A DNA stretch of 64,000 bases from a virus, in IMG/VR virus record IMGVR_UViG_3300029787_000007, positions 42,595 to 106,594 of that record; one strand, written 5' to 3'. Positions 38,446 to 47,814 of this stretch are shown here, piece after piece. Within the stretch, counting starts at the first letter, position 1; the number at the start of each line of letters is the position of its first letter. Both the position numbers and the translations under genes were made by a program. The notes beneath the pieces are model-generated. The model was not told the DNA's origin. It was given only the letters and a program-made list of their open reading frames with translations, and ran no database searches.

Positions 38446-41100
38446 ATGAGTGGAGCTAAAATACACTTTATTAACAGCGGCCTGCTTTCAGGTTCAGATT
38501 CTATAAGAGATGAATTGCGCAGTCATTGGCTTATTGATGAATCTTTGGAAGACACTGTTGGCTCATCTTTTTCTAAAATGAATAACAATATTGAATCTGG
38601 CCCCGCCCCCAGTTATGGCTATGGTAGAATAGTAAATCAACAAACAATTTACAGTGTTTTAGTAGATAATACACAAATTACTACAGCTAGCGCAAATTCT
38701 ATTGTCCCAACATTTCAAATGCCAATACGATTAGTGGGTAATTCAGAAAACATTACCGATGATAATAATTGGCTACAAGAAGTAAATAAAGTTTTTTCTT
38801 ATGCAAAATTTACTGATACAAATTTTGAAATGGAAATACCGTATTCTCCACTTTATATAAAGCAAACTGATTATGCAAATCGTGAAAATTATTTAGTTGC
38901 AAATTTTACGTATGATTATAACTTTTATGTAAAAGAATACCAAGATTACACTTCTAATTTTAGTGATATTAAATTAATTCCAAATTATTATTCTTTATTG
39001 AGTGGATATTTAGGCTATCAAAATGAGAATGAAGATATGTTAAATTACATATCTTTGGAAAAAACATATCCGATAAAACGTATTTTCAATGATGCTAATA
39101 CTAGCTATCCTCCGACACATGATATTGATAGAAGCAACATTAATCCTCTTACAAAAGAATATATTGATGAGTTAGAGATTGTTAAATCTTATCTTTCTGG
39201 TTCATTTGTCAACACTGAGGTTAGTTCCTCTTCAACTTCGTTTGCTTCCGCGACTAATGGGGTTATGTTTTTTAATAAACATAGTCAAGAAAAGTTGTTC
39301 GATAGCTCTTTTAAATATAAACACAAAATGCCGTTTTATACAAAACTGGGCTTACCATATGATATTACAGCGTCTAGAACATTTGGTGATATGATAATTG
39401 AATCTGGTTTTGAAAATTTAATGTTAACCCACATCAAAGAAAAATTTATTGATCAACATAGTTCTAATAACGATGAAACTTCATACACAGCGCTGACAAC
39501 TTTAATTAGTTCTTCTGCAGACACAGTTAGTGAAAAAACAAACTTATCCACCACACGGTTACCAACTATTGATTTATTCTCAGTGATTTTAGAAAAAATA
39601 ATAGATTCAAATAATAATAGTTTACAAGGTTTTTATATTGCTGGAGATCAAGAGGAATCAAGACAAAAAATAATAAATTTTAATGGTCGTAGCCGCTACG
39701 ATCATACAGTTCCTTCATTAAAATTGTTAAATAATGTTAATGATTATTTAAATAGTAATTTTCCGCTCAGTCCAGATTTAACAGATCCGTCAATGGAAGA
39801 AATTTTAGATTTAGCTGGAACCAACAGGCATAGTGAAATAATAGCTTATAGAATTGAAAAGCTTGCATATCGGGCCGCCCCAAATGTTTTAACTGACGCC
39901 GCCGTGTCTGAAGCACCGTTACAAAATTTTTTGATTTTTAATTCTGAAAATTTAATTGATTCAAGCGATACAGGACAAGATTTTGTTTTCTACGATACAC
40001 AAGTGCAATATGGAAGAGAATATCATTATAATGTTTATGCTTATGTCTTAGTTTTTGGTTATAATTATTCATATGATAATTTAGTTGTTTCTAGACAAAT
40101 AGCACATGCAACAGGCTCAGATGGTAGTCTAGTTTATTGTTTGGAGTTTTACAACCCAGGTTCTGGAGAAACAGCTAGCCGACTTTCCGCAATATCAGGA
40201 ATTACTGGAGTCTCAAGATTTGAAAATAATTTATTTACAGATGCACAGGATTCAAGCATTGAGCCATATCTAGCAGATTTTAATTTCAAAGCAGAGCCTG
40301 CAATTAAAATAGTAGAGGTGCCTATGTATGCAAAATCCATTACAGTAATGGATCACCCTTTGCAAGGGGTTGATACATATAATTTTCAAAGAATGGATGA
40401 TTCACAAATAATTGGTTTTTTAGCAAATCTTGAGGCTAGGTCGCCGGCACAATATCCAAAAACGCTAACACCGGAAGAAACTTATTTTAAATCAATTTAT
40501 TTAAACTCTAATGATTTATTAGAAACAGAAGAAATTGAAAAAACTTGTAAGTCAAAACCAAATGTTGTACAGGTATTCAGAAAAAACAGCAAGCCCAATG
40601 CAATTGATAATTTTGATATGTCACATTTTATTTCTGAAAAAAGTTTAAGCACAGATAATTCTAACTATAAATTATCAAATTGCATTTATGAAGAAAAAGT
40701 TTTAACAAATAGAAAATATTATTATATTTTACGTTTTGTAAGCGAAAACATAACATACGGCCAGCTATCAAATGTTATAGAAGCTGAGCTTGTTGATGAT
40801 GGTGGATATCTTTATTCGTTATTTGAAGAATATTCTGATTCTGATTTTGAAGAACAAATTCCATCGGCAATTGCTGAAGAATTTAAAAAAATATTTCACT
40901 TAAGGCCGAATGTAGGACAATTGGCCTTTGATGACTCCAGTGTTGATTATACAAACAACGCATATGAAGAAATTCAAAATTTAACAGTTGGGGCTGTGGA
41001 AGAAAGTATTTTTAATAAAACATTTAAAATTAGATTGACATCTAAAAAAACAGGTAAAAAAATAGATTTAAACGTTACATATAAATTAAACAACATGTAA
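38446..41100 (+). CDS. Large tail/fibre protein with fibronectin-III-like modules
   Basis: An 884-residue protein. Two segments have the fibronectin type III pattern of a strand F with Tyr-x-Tyr: about 487-560 (FYDTQVQYGREYHYNVYAYVL) and about 700-782 (CIYEEKVLTNRKYYYILRFVSENITYG). The first 450 residues are polar beta/helix mixture with no recognised domain. FnIII modules in phages occur in surface-exposed fibres and tail proteins and may bind glycans weakly. The gene starts 1 nt after its neighbour and is followed by the MAFLDN paralogues. Domain calls are by eye. Confidence 0.5.
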   Translation: MSGAKIHFINSGLLSGSDSIRDELRSHWLIDESLEDTVGSSFSKMNNNIESGPAPSYGYGRIVNQQTIYSVLVDNTQITTASANSIVPTFQMPIRLVGNSENITDDNNWLQEVNKVFSYAKFTDTNFEMEIPYSPLYIKQTDYANRENYLVANFTYDYNFYVKEYQDYTSNFSDIKLIPNYYSLLSGYLGYQNENEDMLNYISLEKTYPIKRIFNDANTSYPPTHDIDRSNINPLTKEYIDELEIVKSYLSGSFVNTEVSSSSTSFASATNGVMFFNKHSQEKLFDSSFKYKHKMPFYTKLGLPYDITASRTFGDMIIESGFENLMLTHIKEKFIDQHSSNNDETSYTALTTLISSSADTVSEKTNLSTTRLPTIDLFSVILEKIIDSNNNSLQGFYIAGDQEESRQKIINFNGRSRYDHTVPSLKLLNNVNDYLNSNFPLSPDLTDPSMEEILDLAGTNRHSEIIAYRIEKLAYRAAPNVLTDAAVSEAPLQNFLIFNSENLIDSSDTGQDFVFYDTQVQYGREYHYNVYAYVLVFGYNYSYDNLVVSRQIAHATGSDGSLVYCLEFYNPGSGETASRLSAISGITGVSRFENNLFTDAQDSSIEPYLADFNFKAEPAIKIVEVPMYAKSITVMDHPLQGVDTYNFQRMDDSQIIGFLANLEARSPAQYPKTLTPEETYFKSIYLNSNDLLETEEIEKTCKSKPNVVQVFRKNSKPNAIDNFDMSHFISEKSLSTDNSNYKLSNCIYEEKVLTNRKYYYILRFVSENITYGQLSNVIEAELVDDGGYLYSLFEEYSDSDFEEQIPSAIAEEFKKIFHLRPNVGQLAFDDSSVDYTNNAYEEIQNLTVGAVEESIFNKTFKIRLTSKKTGKKIDLNVTYKLNNM

Positions 41101-41114
41101 TTATAAAGGATATT

Positions 41115-42104
41115 ATGGCATTCTTAGACAATTCAGGAACAATAATTTTAGATGCAATTCTGACCGATACGGGCAGAAAACGGATGGCTCAAGGTAATTT
41201 TAGAATATCGAAATTTACTTTAGGTGATGATGAAATAGATTATTCTTTAGCTGATATAGACGAAAAAGATTTTTCCAATTTGGAAGATTTATCAACAATA
41301 GAGGCCTTAAATTCAAACAACGCGGTTATAAATCACGGATTACAGAATTATACAAGCGATGATATCTTTTATATTCCGGAAATTAAAATCAATGAAGTTT
41401 TAAGCCACGCGGTAGTTAAATATCCGACAGAGCCAGAATTTTATTATTTTGCGGCTAATAATGAAACTGCAAAAAAATTAAGATCACAAATAGGGCAAAA
41501 GTATTTTTTTGAAAATTACAATTTTGATAGAAAAAAAATAATATTTGAATCAGGTATAGAAAATAAAAGATTACCGAGAGATCAAAAGGCAAGGGAAAGA
41601 TATATTTTAAACTACAATTTACTGGATAAATATTTTATAATTAACTGTGATAATAGATTTATAGACAGGCTGCTAATAGTCAAAGAGCAATCATCATATT
41701 TTGAGAACGACGGAGCAAATAATATATTTGCAAACTTTGAAACTTTACAAGAAGCACCACCAGTTTCATTAGGTAAAATTTTTAAATATTATAATTCATA
41801 TTTTGCTATAGGTATAGATAATCATGTTTATGACTATGGGACAGCGGATGACAATGCACATTCAGCAATTAACGGCCCCCGCGGCACAGTGTGTGCGATT
41901 AATTTAAAATTAATAGAAGAATTAACAATTGAATCAACCGCAACAAGAGATTTTAGATATCAAAAATTTGGAAAAATAAACCAAACTTTGTTTGGAGGCT
42001 CGAACAAATTTGACTACATCGACACAATTGTACATATACAAGGAATATCTAGCGCACGTAAGCTTCAAGTGCCAGTTAGAATTTTAAGATATGCAGGTAC
42101 ATAA
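41115..42104 (+). CDS. MAFLDN-family virion protein, copy 1
   Basis: A 329-residue protein. The N-terminal 55 residues (MAFLDNSGTIILDAILTDTG, then GNFRISKFTLGDDEIDYSL) and the C-terminal 30 (FDYIDTIVHIQGISSARKLQVPVRIL) match the adjacent gene at 42155, with a common middle motif AINGPRGTVC/ALQGPRGSAC. Ribosome site AAAGGATAT before the ATG. The two copies are therefore tandem paralogues that have diverged in the centre. The fold is likely beta-rich and the role structural (tail, baseplate or fibre). No T4 homologue is recognised. Confidence 0.6.
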   Translation: MAFLDNSGTIILDAILTDTGRKRMAQGNFRISKFTLGDDEIDYSLADIDEKDFSNLEDLSTIEALNSNNAVINHGLQNYTSDDIFYIPEIKINEVLSHAVVKYPTEPEFYYFAANNETAKKLRSQIGQKYFFENYNFDRKKIIFESGIENKRLPRDQKARERYILNYNLLDKYFIINCDNRFIDRLLIVKEQSSYFENDGANNIFANFETLQEAPPVSLGKIFKYYNSYFAIGIDNHVYDYGTADDNAHSAINGPRGTVCAINLKLIEELTIESTATRDFRYQKFGKINQTLFGGSNKFDYIDTIVHIQGISSARKLQVPVRILRYAGT

Positions 42105-42154
42105 AACTAACTTTATTCAAATAATAACTATTTATGAAAAGAGAGGATAAATAA

Positions 42155-43183
42155 ATGGCATTTTTAGACAACTCAGGCGACATTATACTTGACGCTGTTT
42201 TAACCGATACAGGTCGTGAAAGACTGGCTGATGGTAGATTTAGAATCACTAGATTTGGTCTGGGCGATGATGAGATTAATTACGGTCTTTATGACATAAA
42301 TCATACATCTGGATCGGCATACTATGATTTGGAAATTATGCAAATTCCAATTTACGAAGCCACAACTTCTATTAATGCAAATATTAATTATGGACTGTTG
42401 ACTCTTAAAAATAATAACTTACTATATTTGCCGGCGTTAGAGATTAATGAAAAAGCTGAGGTTCTACAGGGAGCCAGCCGATATAAAAATGTTTTCTATG
42501 TTTGTGCCAATGCAGAAACTCGCACTCAACTACTTGCAGATAGCGGCGGTACAACGGGGCCCCTGTCTAATAATTTAATTGCAGCAGGGGATTCTGGTGT
42601 ACCTCAAGCTATTTTTGAATCTGGACTTGCCTCCCCAGACATCGCCGCTACGCAATCAGAAAGAGCATCATATATTATGTCTAACGATTTGTACGACGGC
42701 ACTTTTGAGGTAGCTGCAGACAGCAAGTTTATTGTTGCTGTTGGTCAGCCTGGGGCCGGCTCAACATTTGCAAATGATAGCACGAATGCTAATGATATTA
42801 CTATTGGCATAAACTATGTCACCGCTAATGGCGCATCAAGAGATTTAGAAGGATTTAATTCTTACACTATAAGAGGCATACCAAATAGAATATTTGAAAA
42901 TAGCGGAGGAGATGATAATATATATTCAGCCTTGCAAGGCCCCCGCGGCTCAGCATGCTCCACCAATATTGATATTCGTGGTGAATTAAAAACAACAGTT
43001 GCGGGAACACGCTCTCAGCTATATATTGATTATGGTACAGTTGGGGCCTCAGCGCTATCCGTTGGTGGCACCATCGCTTCCTCTACATACGACTATATCG
43101 ATACTGTTCTTTATATTCAGGGTAATGCAAGCGGCGCTACATTGCAGATTCCTGTAAGAATTATTAGACTAGCAAGCACATAA
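42155..43183 (+). CDS. MAFLDN-family virion protein, copy 2
   Basis: A 342-residue tandem paralogue of the gene at 41115: MAFLDNSGDIILDAVLTDTG, then GRFRITRFGLGDDEINYGL, at the N-terminus, and YDYIDTVLYIQGNASGATLQIPVRIIRL at the end, split here by the text only. The centre has a Gly/Ser/Ala-rich loop (LLADSGGTTGPLSNN) absent from copy 1. It is preceded by a ribosome site GAGAGG and a 50-nt AT-rich spacer. Probably a multimeric structural protein alternating with or complementing copy 1. Confidence 0.6.
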   Translation: MAFLDNSGDIILDAVLTDTGRERLADGRFRITRFGLGDDEINYGLYDINHTSGSAYYDLEIMQIPIYEATTSINANINYGLLTLKNNNLLYLPALEINEKAEVLQGASRYKNVFYVCANAETRTQLLADSGGTTGPLSNNLIAAGDSGVPQAIFESGLASPDIAATQSERASYIMSNDLYDGTFEVAADSKFIVAVGQPGAGSTFANDSTNANDITIGINYVTANGASRDLEGFNSYTIRGIPNRIFENSGGDDNIYSALQGPRGSACSTNIDIRGELKTTVAGTRSQLYIDYGTVGASALSVGGTIASSTYDYIDTVLYIQGNASGATLQIPVRIIRLAST

Positions 43184-43202
43184 ACATATCTGGAGATTTT
43201 AA

Positions 43203-44288
43203 ATGGCTGTAAAAAACTTTGAAGTAATTAAGAGCGACGATGTTACAACAACTAGAACATTGTTGCACGAGGCAATTCCACTAACAGGAACAATACTTAG
43301 TGGAACATATGAAGACGAAAATATTAAAAACTTTACCCACGGAATGTTCCAGTCGGTATATGATTATCCATATTTAAGTTCTTCTTCGAACCACATATTT
43401 GATATAACTGCTTGTTATGCAGCTAGTAGCTCGTATTCGGCTTCAGGCAATACCCAAAACGCTAAAAAAATAAATCAGTATACTTTATTTGCTCAAACGT
43501 TGCTGGGGTATACTGGCTCGTTAGTAGAGCCCTCTAAGCAAGTTAGACTTTTTGAAAATGATTTAACGCTTGATCTTTCCATGCCGGGTCAAATGAAAGA
43601 AGTGTTTATTTTAAGCTTTTCTCGTTTATTGGTAAAAGATCAAATTAAAAAAGGCTCCTTTAGTATGGTTATTGGTACCGGCTCTTGGGGAACAGCAGAC
43701 TCTAGTCCCTTCCTTACTGAAAAATCTTATACTCTTTCGGATGCATCCTCATCCGCAGATGGCACCGGGGTAGCAAGTGTTCTTGGTGGGGACATGGGCT
43801 TATTATATTCTAATAATACTAATGCGGTTAGCGGCGCAATTTTCTATCAAGCGGGAATTGTTGTTTTAAGTGCCTCTTGTTTTCATGATGAAAATGGAAC
43901 TCCAATTGTCCAGTTTAACCGTGATGGTGATACTATAGGTTATCAGACTCCACTAATGGCATTAACAGGCGCATCTATTTCAGGATCGTGTGATGCAGTT
44001 AGACGACGAATTAGCAATATTTCATTCAACAATACCACAGAAATTAACTCAAAGATTTATTTCTGCCGTGTTCCGCACAATAAATACAATTACAGTTCTA
44101 ATCCGACTTACTTAAGTGGAAGCAAAATTAGAGTAAAAAATACACCTTCTGATCAGCCGGTTTCGTATATCACAACCGTAGGATTGTATAATGATGCGCA
44201 AGAGTTATTAGCTGTTGCTAAGTTGTCAGAGCCGATTAGGAAAGACCCAACAAACGATATTACAATTCGAGTTCGTCTGGATTATTAA
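43203..44288 (+). CDS. Structural protein sharing a C-terminal domain with the next gene (copy A)
   Basis: A 361-residue beta-rich protein. The C-terminal 90 residues (PHNKYNYSSNPTYLSGSKIRV, SYITTVGLYNDAQELLAVAKLS and IRVRLDY) match the end of the gene at 44291 (GEVNYSNNPTFIKHGQTRTY, YISRVGVYDKNKNLIGIATLS, FKLKLDI). The N-terminal part is different (MAVKNFEVIKSDDVTTTRTLL). This points to duplicated C-terminal domains with different N-terminal attachments. Preceded by a ribosome site GGAG. Tail, neck or fibre function is inferred from position only. Confidence 0.55.
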   Translation: MAVKNFEVIKSDDVTTTRTLLHEAIPLTGTILSGTYEDENIKNFTHGMFQSVYDYPYLSSSSNHIFDITACYAASSSYSASGNTQNAKKINQYTLFAQTLLGYTGSLVEPSKQVRLFENDLTLDLSMPGQMKEVFILSFSRLLVKDQIKKGSFSMVIGTGSWGTADSSPFLTEKSYTLSDASSSADGTGVASVLGGDMGLLYSNNTNAVSGAIFYQAGIVVLSASCFHDENGTPIVQFNRDGDTIGYQTPLMALTGASISGSCDAVRRRISNISFNNTTEINSKIYFCRVPHNKYNYSSNPTYLSGSKIRVKNTPSDQPVSYITTVGLYNDAQELLAVAKLSEPIRKDPTNDITIRVRLDY

Positions 44289-44290
44289 AA

Positions 44291-45517
44291 ATGTCTTTCA
44301 GAAAGTTTGGAGAAAAAGATGTTTTCACCAACACGATGAGAGCATACCCTAGTAATGAATTTGTTATATTCGATTCAAAAGTGTTCTGGAACAGTATTCC
44401 AGAACAATCCGGTGCAAGGAATGGCGAAGTTAGGAACGTGCCTCCAGGCTTTATAAGCCTTTATGAATATAATATTGACAGGCCTTTAGTAAATACTGGT
44501 AGAACAATTGGCACCGGAAGCATTAGCGATCAGGGAAGAATTTTTCCTTGGATATCTAAGCACACAGCCGGCTCTAGTTTTAAAACAGTGGGCCTAGTTT
44601 CTTATCAAAATGAATTTAAATGGGGAAATATTCTTAGTAGTTCATATCCATTATCTGCTTCTATCACAAGAGAATATATAACAGTTCCATATGCTTCTAC
44701 TGCATCAATGAATAGACATTATGTATCTTTAAAAAATCGTTTAAATTTTTATGGAGCTAAAAGTCTACATTATAAGGTTACATCTTCGTATGGTAACAAA
44801 GATACACAAACTCTTAACTTAATTTCTATTCCCAGCATATTTTTTGGCTCACAAATAAAACCAGGAAGCTTGTCTTTAAGGTGGTATTTTAGCGGCTCAC
44901 TTATTGGTGAATTACAAGATATTAGACAAAATGGTGAACTTATACAAACCGGCCCTGTTGGAAGCACAGGTAGTGGCTCTGTTGGAGGAGTAGCGCTGTA
45001 CGATGAGGGATTTATTTTACTAACTGGCTCGTGGAATCTTAACACTGAAAGTATCCACTTGGTTACCGGTGCCTCGACAGATAATCCAAAGTGGATTTAT
45101 TTTGCTGCCGGCGCCAACGACGATGTTTCAACTAGCACCGCTGGAACAACTTATTCTTCTGCTTCTTTTGCTTTATCTTTTAAAGGTACCACCGAAACAC
45201 AAACTATGACAATGTTTGCACATGCAAAAAAAGGTGAAGTAAATTATTCCAATAACCCCACATTTATAAAACATGGCCAGACCCGTACATATATAACATC
45301 CTCGCATGTTTTTGAAGAGCCAGATAACCTGGAAATTAAAAACTTTGTAAGCTCCGCTTTTGATGATTACGAAGTAAATTTCAAAAGACAAGTTTATATT
45401 TCTAGAGTCGGTGTTTACGATAAAAATAAAAATTTAATCGGTATTGCTACACTATCAAGCCCTGTACTTAAAGAAAGCACAGAAGATTATACATTTAAAT
45501 TAAAACTCGACATATAG
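44291..45517 (+). CDS. Structural protein sharing a C-terminal domain with the previous gene (copy B)
   Basis: A 408-residue protein, last gene of the tail block. Its C-terminal part matches copy A at 43203 (see there for the aligned blocks), while the N-terminal 100 residues (FRKFGEKDVFTNTMRAYPSNEF) differ. The central region is rich in Ser/Gly/Thr with LSLRWYFSGSLIGELQDIRQ, which suggests a beta-sandwich. The stop is 12 nt before the RuvC-like gene, marking the switch from structural to DNA-metabolism genes. Confidence 0.55.
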   Translation: MSFRKFGEKDVFTNTMRAYPSNEFVIFDSKVFWNSIPEQSGARNGEVRNVPPGFISLYEYNIDRPLVNTGRTIGTGSISDQGRIFPWISKHTAGSSFKTVGLVSYQNEFKWGNILSSSYPLSASITREYITVPYASTASMNRHYVSLKNRLNFYGAKSLHYKVTSSYGNKDTQTLNLISIPSIFFGSQIKPGSLSLRWYFSGSLIGELQDIRQNGELIQTGPVGSTGSGSVGGVALYDEGFILLTGSWNLNTESIHLVTGASTDNPKWIYFAAGANDDVSTSTAGTTYSSASFALSFKGTTETQTMTMFAHAKKGEVNYSNNPTFIKHGQTRTYITSSHVFEEPDNLEIKNFVSSAFDDYEVNFKRQVYISRVGVYDKNKNLIGIATLSSPVLKESTEDYTFKLKLDI

Positions 45518-45529
45518 TATAATAATATA

Positions 45530-46111
45530 ATGATACTCGGCATAGATGTCTCGACAAGCATAACCGGTTTTGCTATTGTTGCAGAAGGCGAAATTGTTTT
45601 TTATGATTCAGTCGATTTACGAAAATATAAAAACTTGTTTGAGAAAGCGGAAAGAATAAAAGAAGCCATCTTTGCTATCTTTGACAATTATCAGTTTTGT
45701 CGAGAAGATGATCACTGGATGGAATCAGAATCAGATCATCCAATTTCACACATTTATATTGAACAATCTCTTCATATGTTTATGGGCGGAAAATCATCAG
45801 CTAAAACTCTTTCTACGCTTACACGGTTTAACGGAATTGTTTCGTGGCTTGTCTATGATATGTTTCAAATGGAGCCCAAGTTTATCGGTGCCACCTCTGC
45901 GCGTAAGCATGCCGGCATTAAAGTTCCGAGAGGACAAAAAGCAAAACAAGTTGTTTTGCAATATTTACTTGACAACGAGCCTGCTTTCAAGATAGAATAC
46001 ACAAAGCACGGAAATCCGAAACCTGAATCGTATGATCGTGCGGACGCAATTGTTATAGCAAAAGCAGGGTGGGCGATTGAACAAAGTAGCAGCGAAAAAA
46101 ATATTAAATGA
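45530..46111 (+). CDS. RuvC-like Holliday junction resolvase
   Basis: A 193-residue protein of the RuvC/RNase H-like fold. The first acidic residue is D6 in MILGIDVSTSITGFAI, the second is E78 in HIYIEQS, and the last pair is D169/D172 in SYDRADAIVIAKAG. These four acidic residues form the two-metal site of RuvC-type resolvases. Residues 120-140 (GATSARKHAGIKVPRGQKAKQ) match the RuvC helical element before the last acids. The likely role is to cut branched DNA before packaging, the job T4 gives to gp49. It overlaps the primase start by 35 nt. Confidence 0.8.
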   Translation: MILGIDVSTSITGFAIVAEGEIVFYDSVDLRKYKNLFEKAERIKEAIFAIFDNYQFCREDDHWMESESDHPISHIYIEQSLHMFMGGKSSAKTLSTLTRFNGIVSWLVYDMFQMEPKFIGATSARKHAGIKVPRGQKAKQVVLQYLLDNEPAFKIEYTKHGNPKPESYDRADAIVIAKAGWAIEQSSSEKNIK

Positions 46112-47015
46112 AGTTTTAGGGCGGGGTCGAGATCATGGTTCGGAAATTCTTTTCAAATGCCCGAAGTGCAATCACCACAAATCTAAACTTTCTGTTAACG
46201 TGTCTAAAAATGTATTTAAGTGTTGGATTTGTGATTATAGGGGCCGCTCTATTAGGCGTCTTATTAGGTCTTTTGGTTCCTATACTCAATTACAAAAATG
46301 GGACGCGATATTCGGTAGGCAAGATCTGGAAAGATTTGATGATCTCTTTGCTGAGAGAGGCGTGGAGAGAAACGATCAGACAATCGATCTACCGGAAGAA
46401 TTCATAAGTCTTTGCCATGACAACATACCAAAGACTGGTTTGTACGCCCGTAACTATTTAAAATCTCGCGGCCTTTCTGATATAGATATTCTAAAGTGGA
46501 AGATTGGATATTGCTTCAGCGGAGAATATCGCAACAGAATTGTTGTGCCTTCTTTCAATGATGACGGAAATGTTAGTTATTTTGTAGCAAGAAGTTATAA
46601 TGGTGATACTTACAAATACAAGAATCCACGTGCCTCCAAAAACATCGTGTTTAACGAATTGTATGTTAATTGGAACGAAGACCTGATTCTTGTAGAGGGG
46701 GTATTCGATGCAATCAACGCAGGAAATTCTGTCCCAATATTGGGTTCGACGCTACGCACAGATTCTTCGCTCATCAAGAAAATTGTTTACAACGACACAC
46801 CAGTCTACGTCGCACTTGATCCTGATGCAGCAGAAAAAGAACGAAAAGTAATCAAAACTTTATTGAAGTATGATGTGGAGCTATACAAGATAGATGTGAG
46901 CGGATATGAAGATGTGGGCTCTATGTCAAAAGATGTATTTGAGGAAAGAAAACAAAACGCCGCCTTTATCGACAGAGACAACTATTTATTGTTAGATTTA
47001 CTGTCGGCATTATAG
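46077..47015 (+). CDS. DNA primase (DnaG-like, gp61-type)
   Basis: Starts with TTG at 46077 inside the resolvase gene; no ATG lies upstream of the zinc finger in this frame, so this start or a near-cognate is needed. The N-terminal zinc-binding domain is CPKC (C28/C31) and CWIC (C49/C52). A TOPRIM core follows with ILVEGVFDAINAG (E207) and VALDPDAAE (D248/D250), the metal-binding acids. At 312 residues it resembles T4 gp61 (342) rather than DnaG, and no helicase-interacting C-terminal domain is evident. It would make RNA primers for lagging-strand synthesis. No helicase gene is in the window. Confidence 0.82.
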   Translation: MNKVAAKKILNEVLGRGRDHGSEILFKCPKCNHHKSKLSVNVSKNVFKCWICDYRGRSIRRLIRSFGSYTQLQKWDAIFGRQDLERFDDLFAERGVERNDQTIDLPEEFISLCHDNIPKTGLYARNYLKSRGLSDIDILKWKIGYCFSGEYRNRIVVPSFNDDGNVSYFVARSYNGDTYKYKNPRASKNIVFNELYVNWNEDLILVEGVFDAINAGNSVPILGSTLRTDSSLIKKIVYNDTPVYVALDPDAAEKERKVIKTLLKYDVELYKIDVSGYEDVGSMSKDVFEERKQNAAFIDRDNYLLLDLLSAL

Positions 47016-47024
47016 GAGACCGTT

Positions 47025-47432
47025 ATGCCTTTGAGAAAAAATAAAAAATTTATTGACCCTCGCTATTTTATGGACGAGAAGTTGGAAACGATATGCGAAA
47101 GTCAGTGGCAAGATAACATTGATAGTTATGAAAACGAAAAATATATCCTTAGAGTTATAGGCATACCCATTATTGTAAGCCCTCGTTTTTCCGCCATTAA
47201 TATGAAAGAGTGGTTGGATGATCAGTGGAGCGCTCATGAGGATAAATCAGAATTACAAAAGTGGATCGCCGCTCTATCTGACGAGTATTATCTCACACTG
47301 GTAGAAGATAGAAATCGCGAGAACTTTATGGGTTCTGCACGTGGTTTTGAACGAGAGAGCGGCATGGATGGAATTAGAAAAGGAATTAAAGATTGGATAC
47401 TAAGTGTAAGCCCCCAAGGAGAAATGTATTAA
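47025..47432 (+). CDS. Small protein with KFIDPRYF N-terminal motif, copy 1
   Basis: A 135-residue protein beginning MPLRKNKKFIDPRYFMDEK. The next gene begins MPRRKNTKFIDPRYFLNEK, so 15 of the first 19 residues match while the rest differs. The body (IPIIVSPRFSAINMKEWLDD, DEYYLTLVEDRNREN) looks soluble and alpha/beta. Ribosome site GGAGACCG. The conserved N-terminal block on otherwise different proteins suggests a sorting or partner-binding tag. Function is unknown. Confidence 0.6.
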   Translation: MPLRKNKKFIDPRYFMDEKLETICESQWQDNIDSYENEKYILRVIGIPIIVSPRFSAINMKEWLDDQWSAHEDKSELQKWIAALSDEYYLTLVEDRNRENFMGSARGFERESGMDGIRKGIKDWILSVSPQGEMY

Positions 47433-47809
47433 TGCCCAGAAGAAAAAACACAAAATTTATTGATCCTCGTTACTTTTTGAATGAGAAGGTTGGGCGCCTC
47501 GATGAGTTTCAAGATGATCCTATGGCACGGGAAGCCCTCGTCGATGTAGAGGCCAGTGAACGCTCTAATCCTGAAGGTCTTAAGGGCGCCTCAAAAACGT
47601 TTAATCAGATGTTTGCACCGCAGTATAATAAACTTAGAGATTTACTTGTAAGTCGCGAAGGAATAGAAAAGTTTCTTCGTGGATATAAAAAGATGTTAAG
47701 CTACATGAGCACAACACAGCAGCGCCCTCATCAAGCTCAAATAAGCCCAAAAGATCTTGCATTGTGGATGCAAGATGATCCAAAAACATTAAAGCTTCTA
47801 GGTCTTTAA
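47432..47809 (+). CDS. Small protein with KFIDPRYF N-terminal motif, copy 2
   Basis: I place the start at the ATG at 47432, overlapping the upstream stop as TAATG; the open frame extends 39 nt further upstream inside the previous gene. The 125-residue product begins MPRRKNTKFIDPRYFLNEK and then is helical and acidic/Gln-rich (RDLLVSREGIEKFLRGYKKM). The C-terminus ends with a tryptophan-containing helix ALWMQDDPKTLKLLGL. Only the N-terminal tag is shared with the previous protein. No family recognised. Confidence 0.6.
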   Translation: MPRRKNTKFIDPRYFLNEKVGRLDEFQDDPMAREALVDVEASERSNPEGLKGASKTFNQMFAPQYNKLRDLLVSREGIEKFLRGYKKMLSYMSTTQQRPHQAQISPKDLALWMQDDPKTLKLLGL

Positions 47810-47814
47810 CTATA

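Noticed and set aside
45511-45530. TATAAT boxes in the spacer before the RuvC-like gene
   Set aside because: The best -10 (45518-45523) has only a poor -35 17 nt upstream and would start transcription at the ATG itself, so there is not enough evidence for a promoter.
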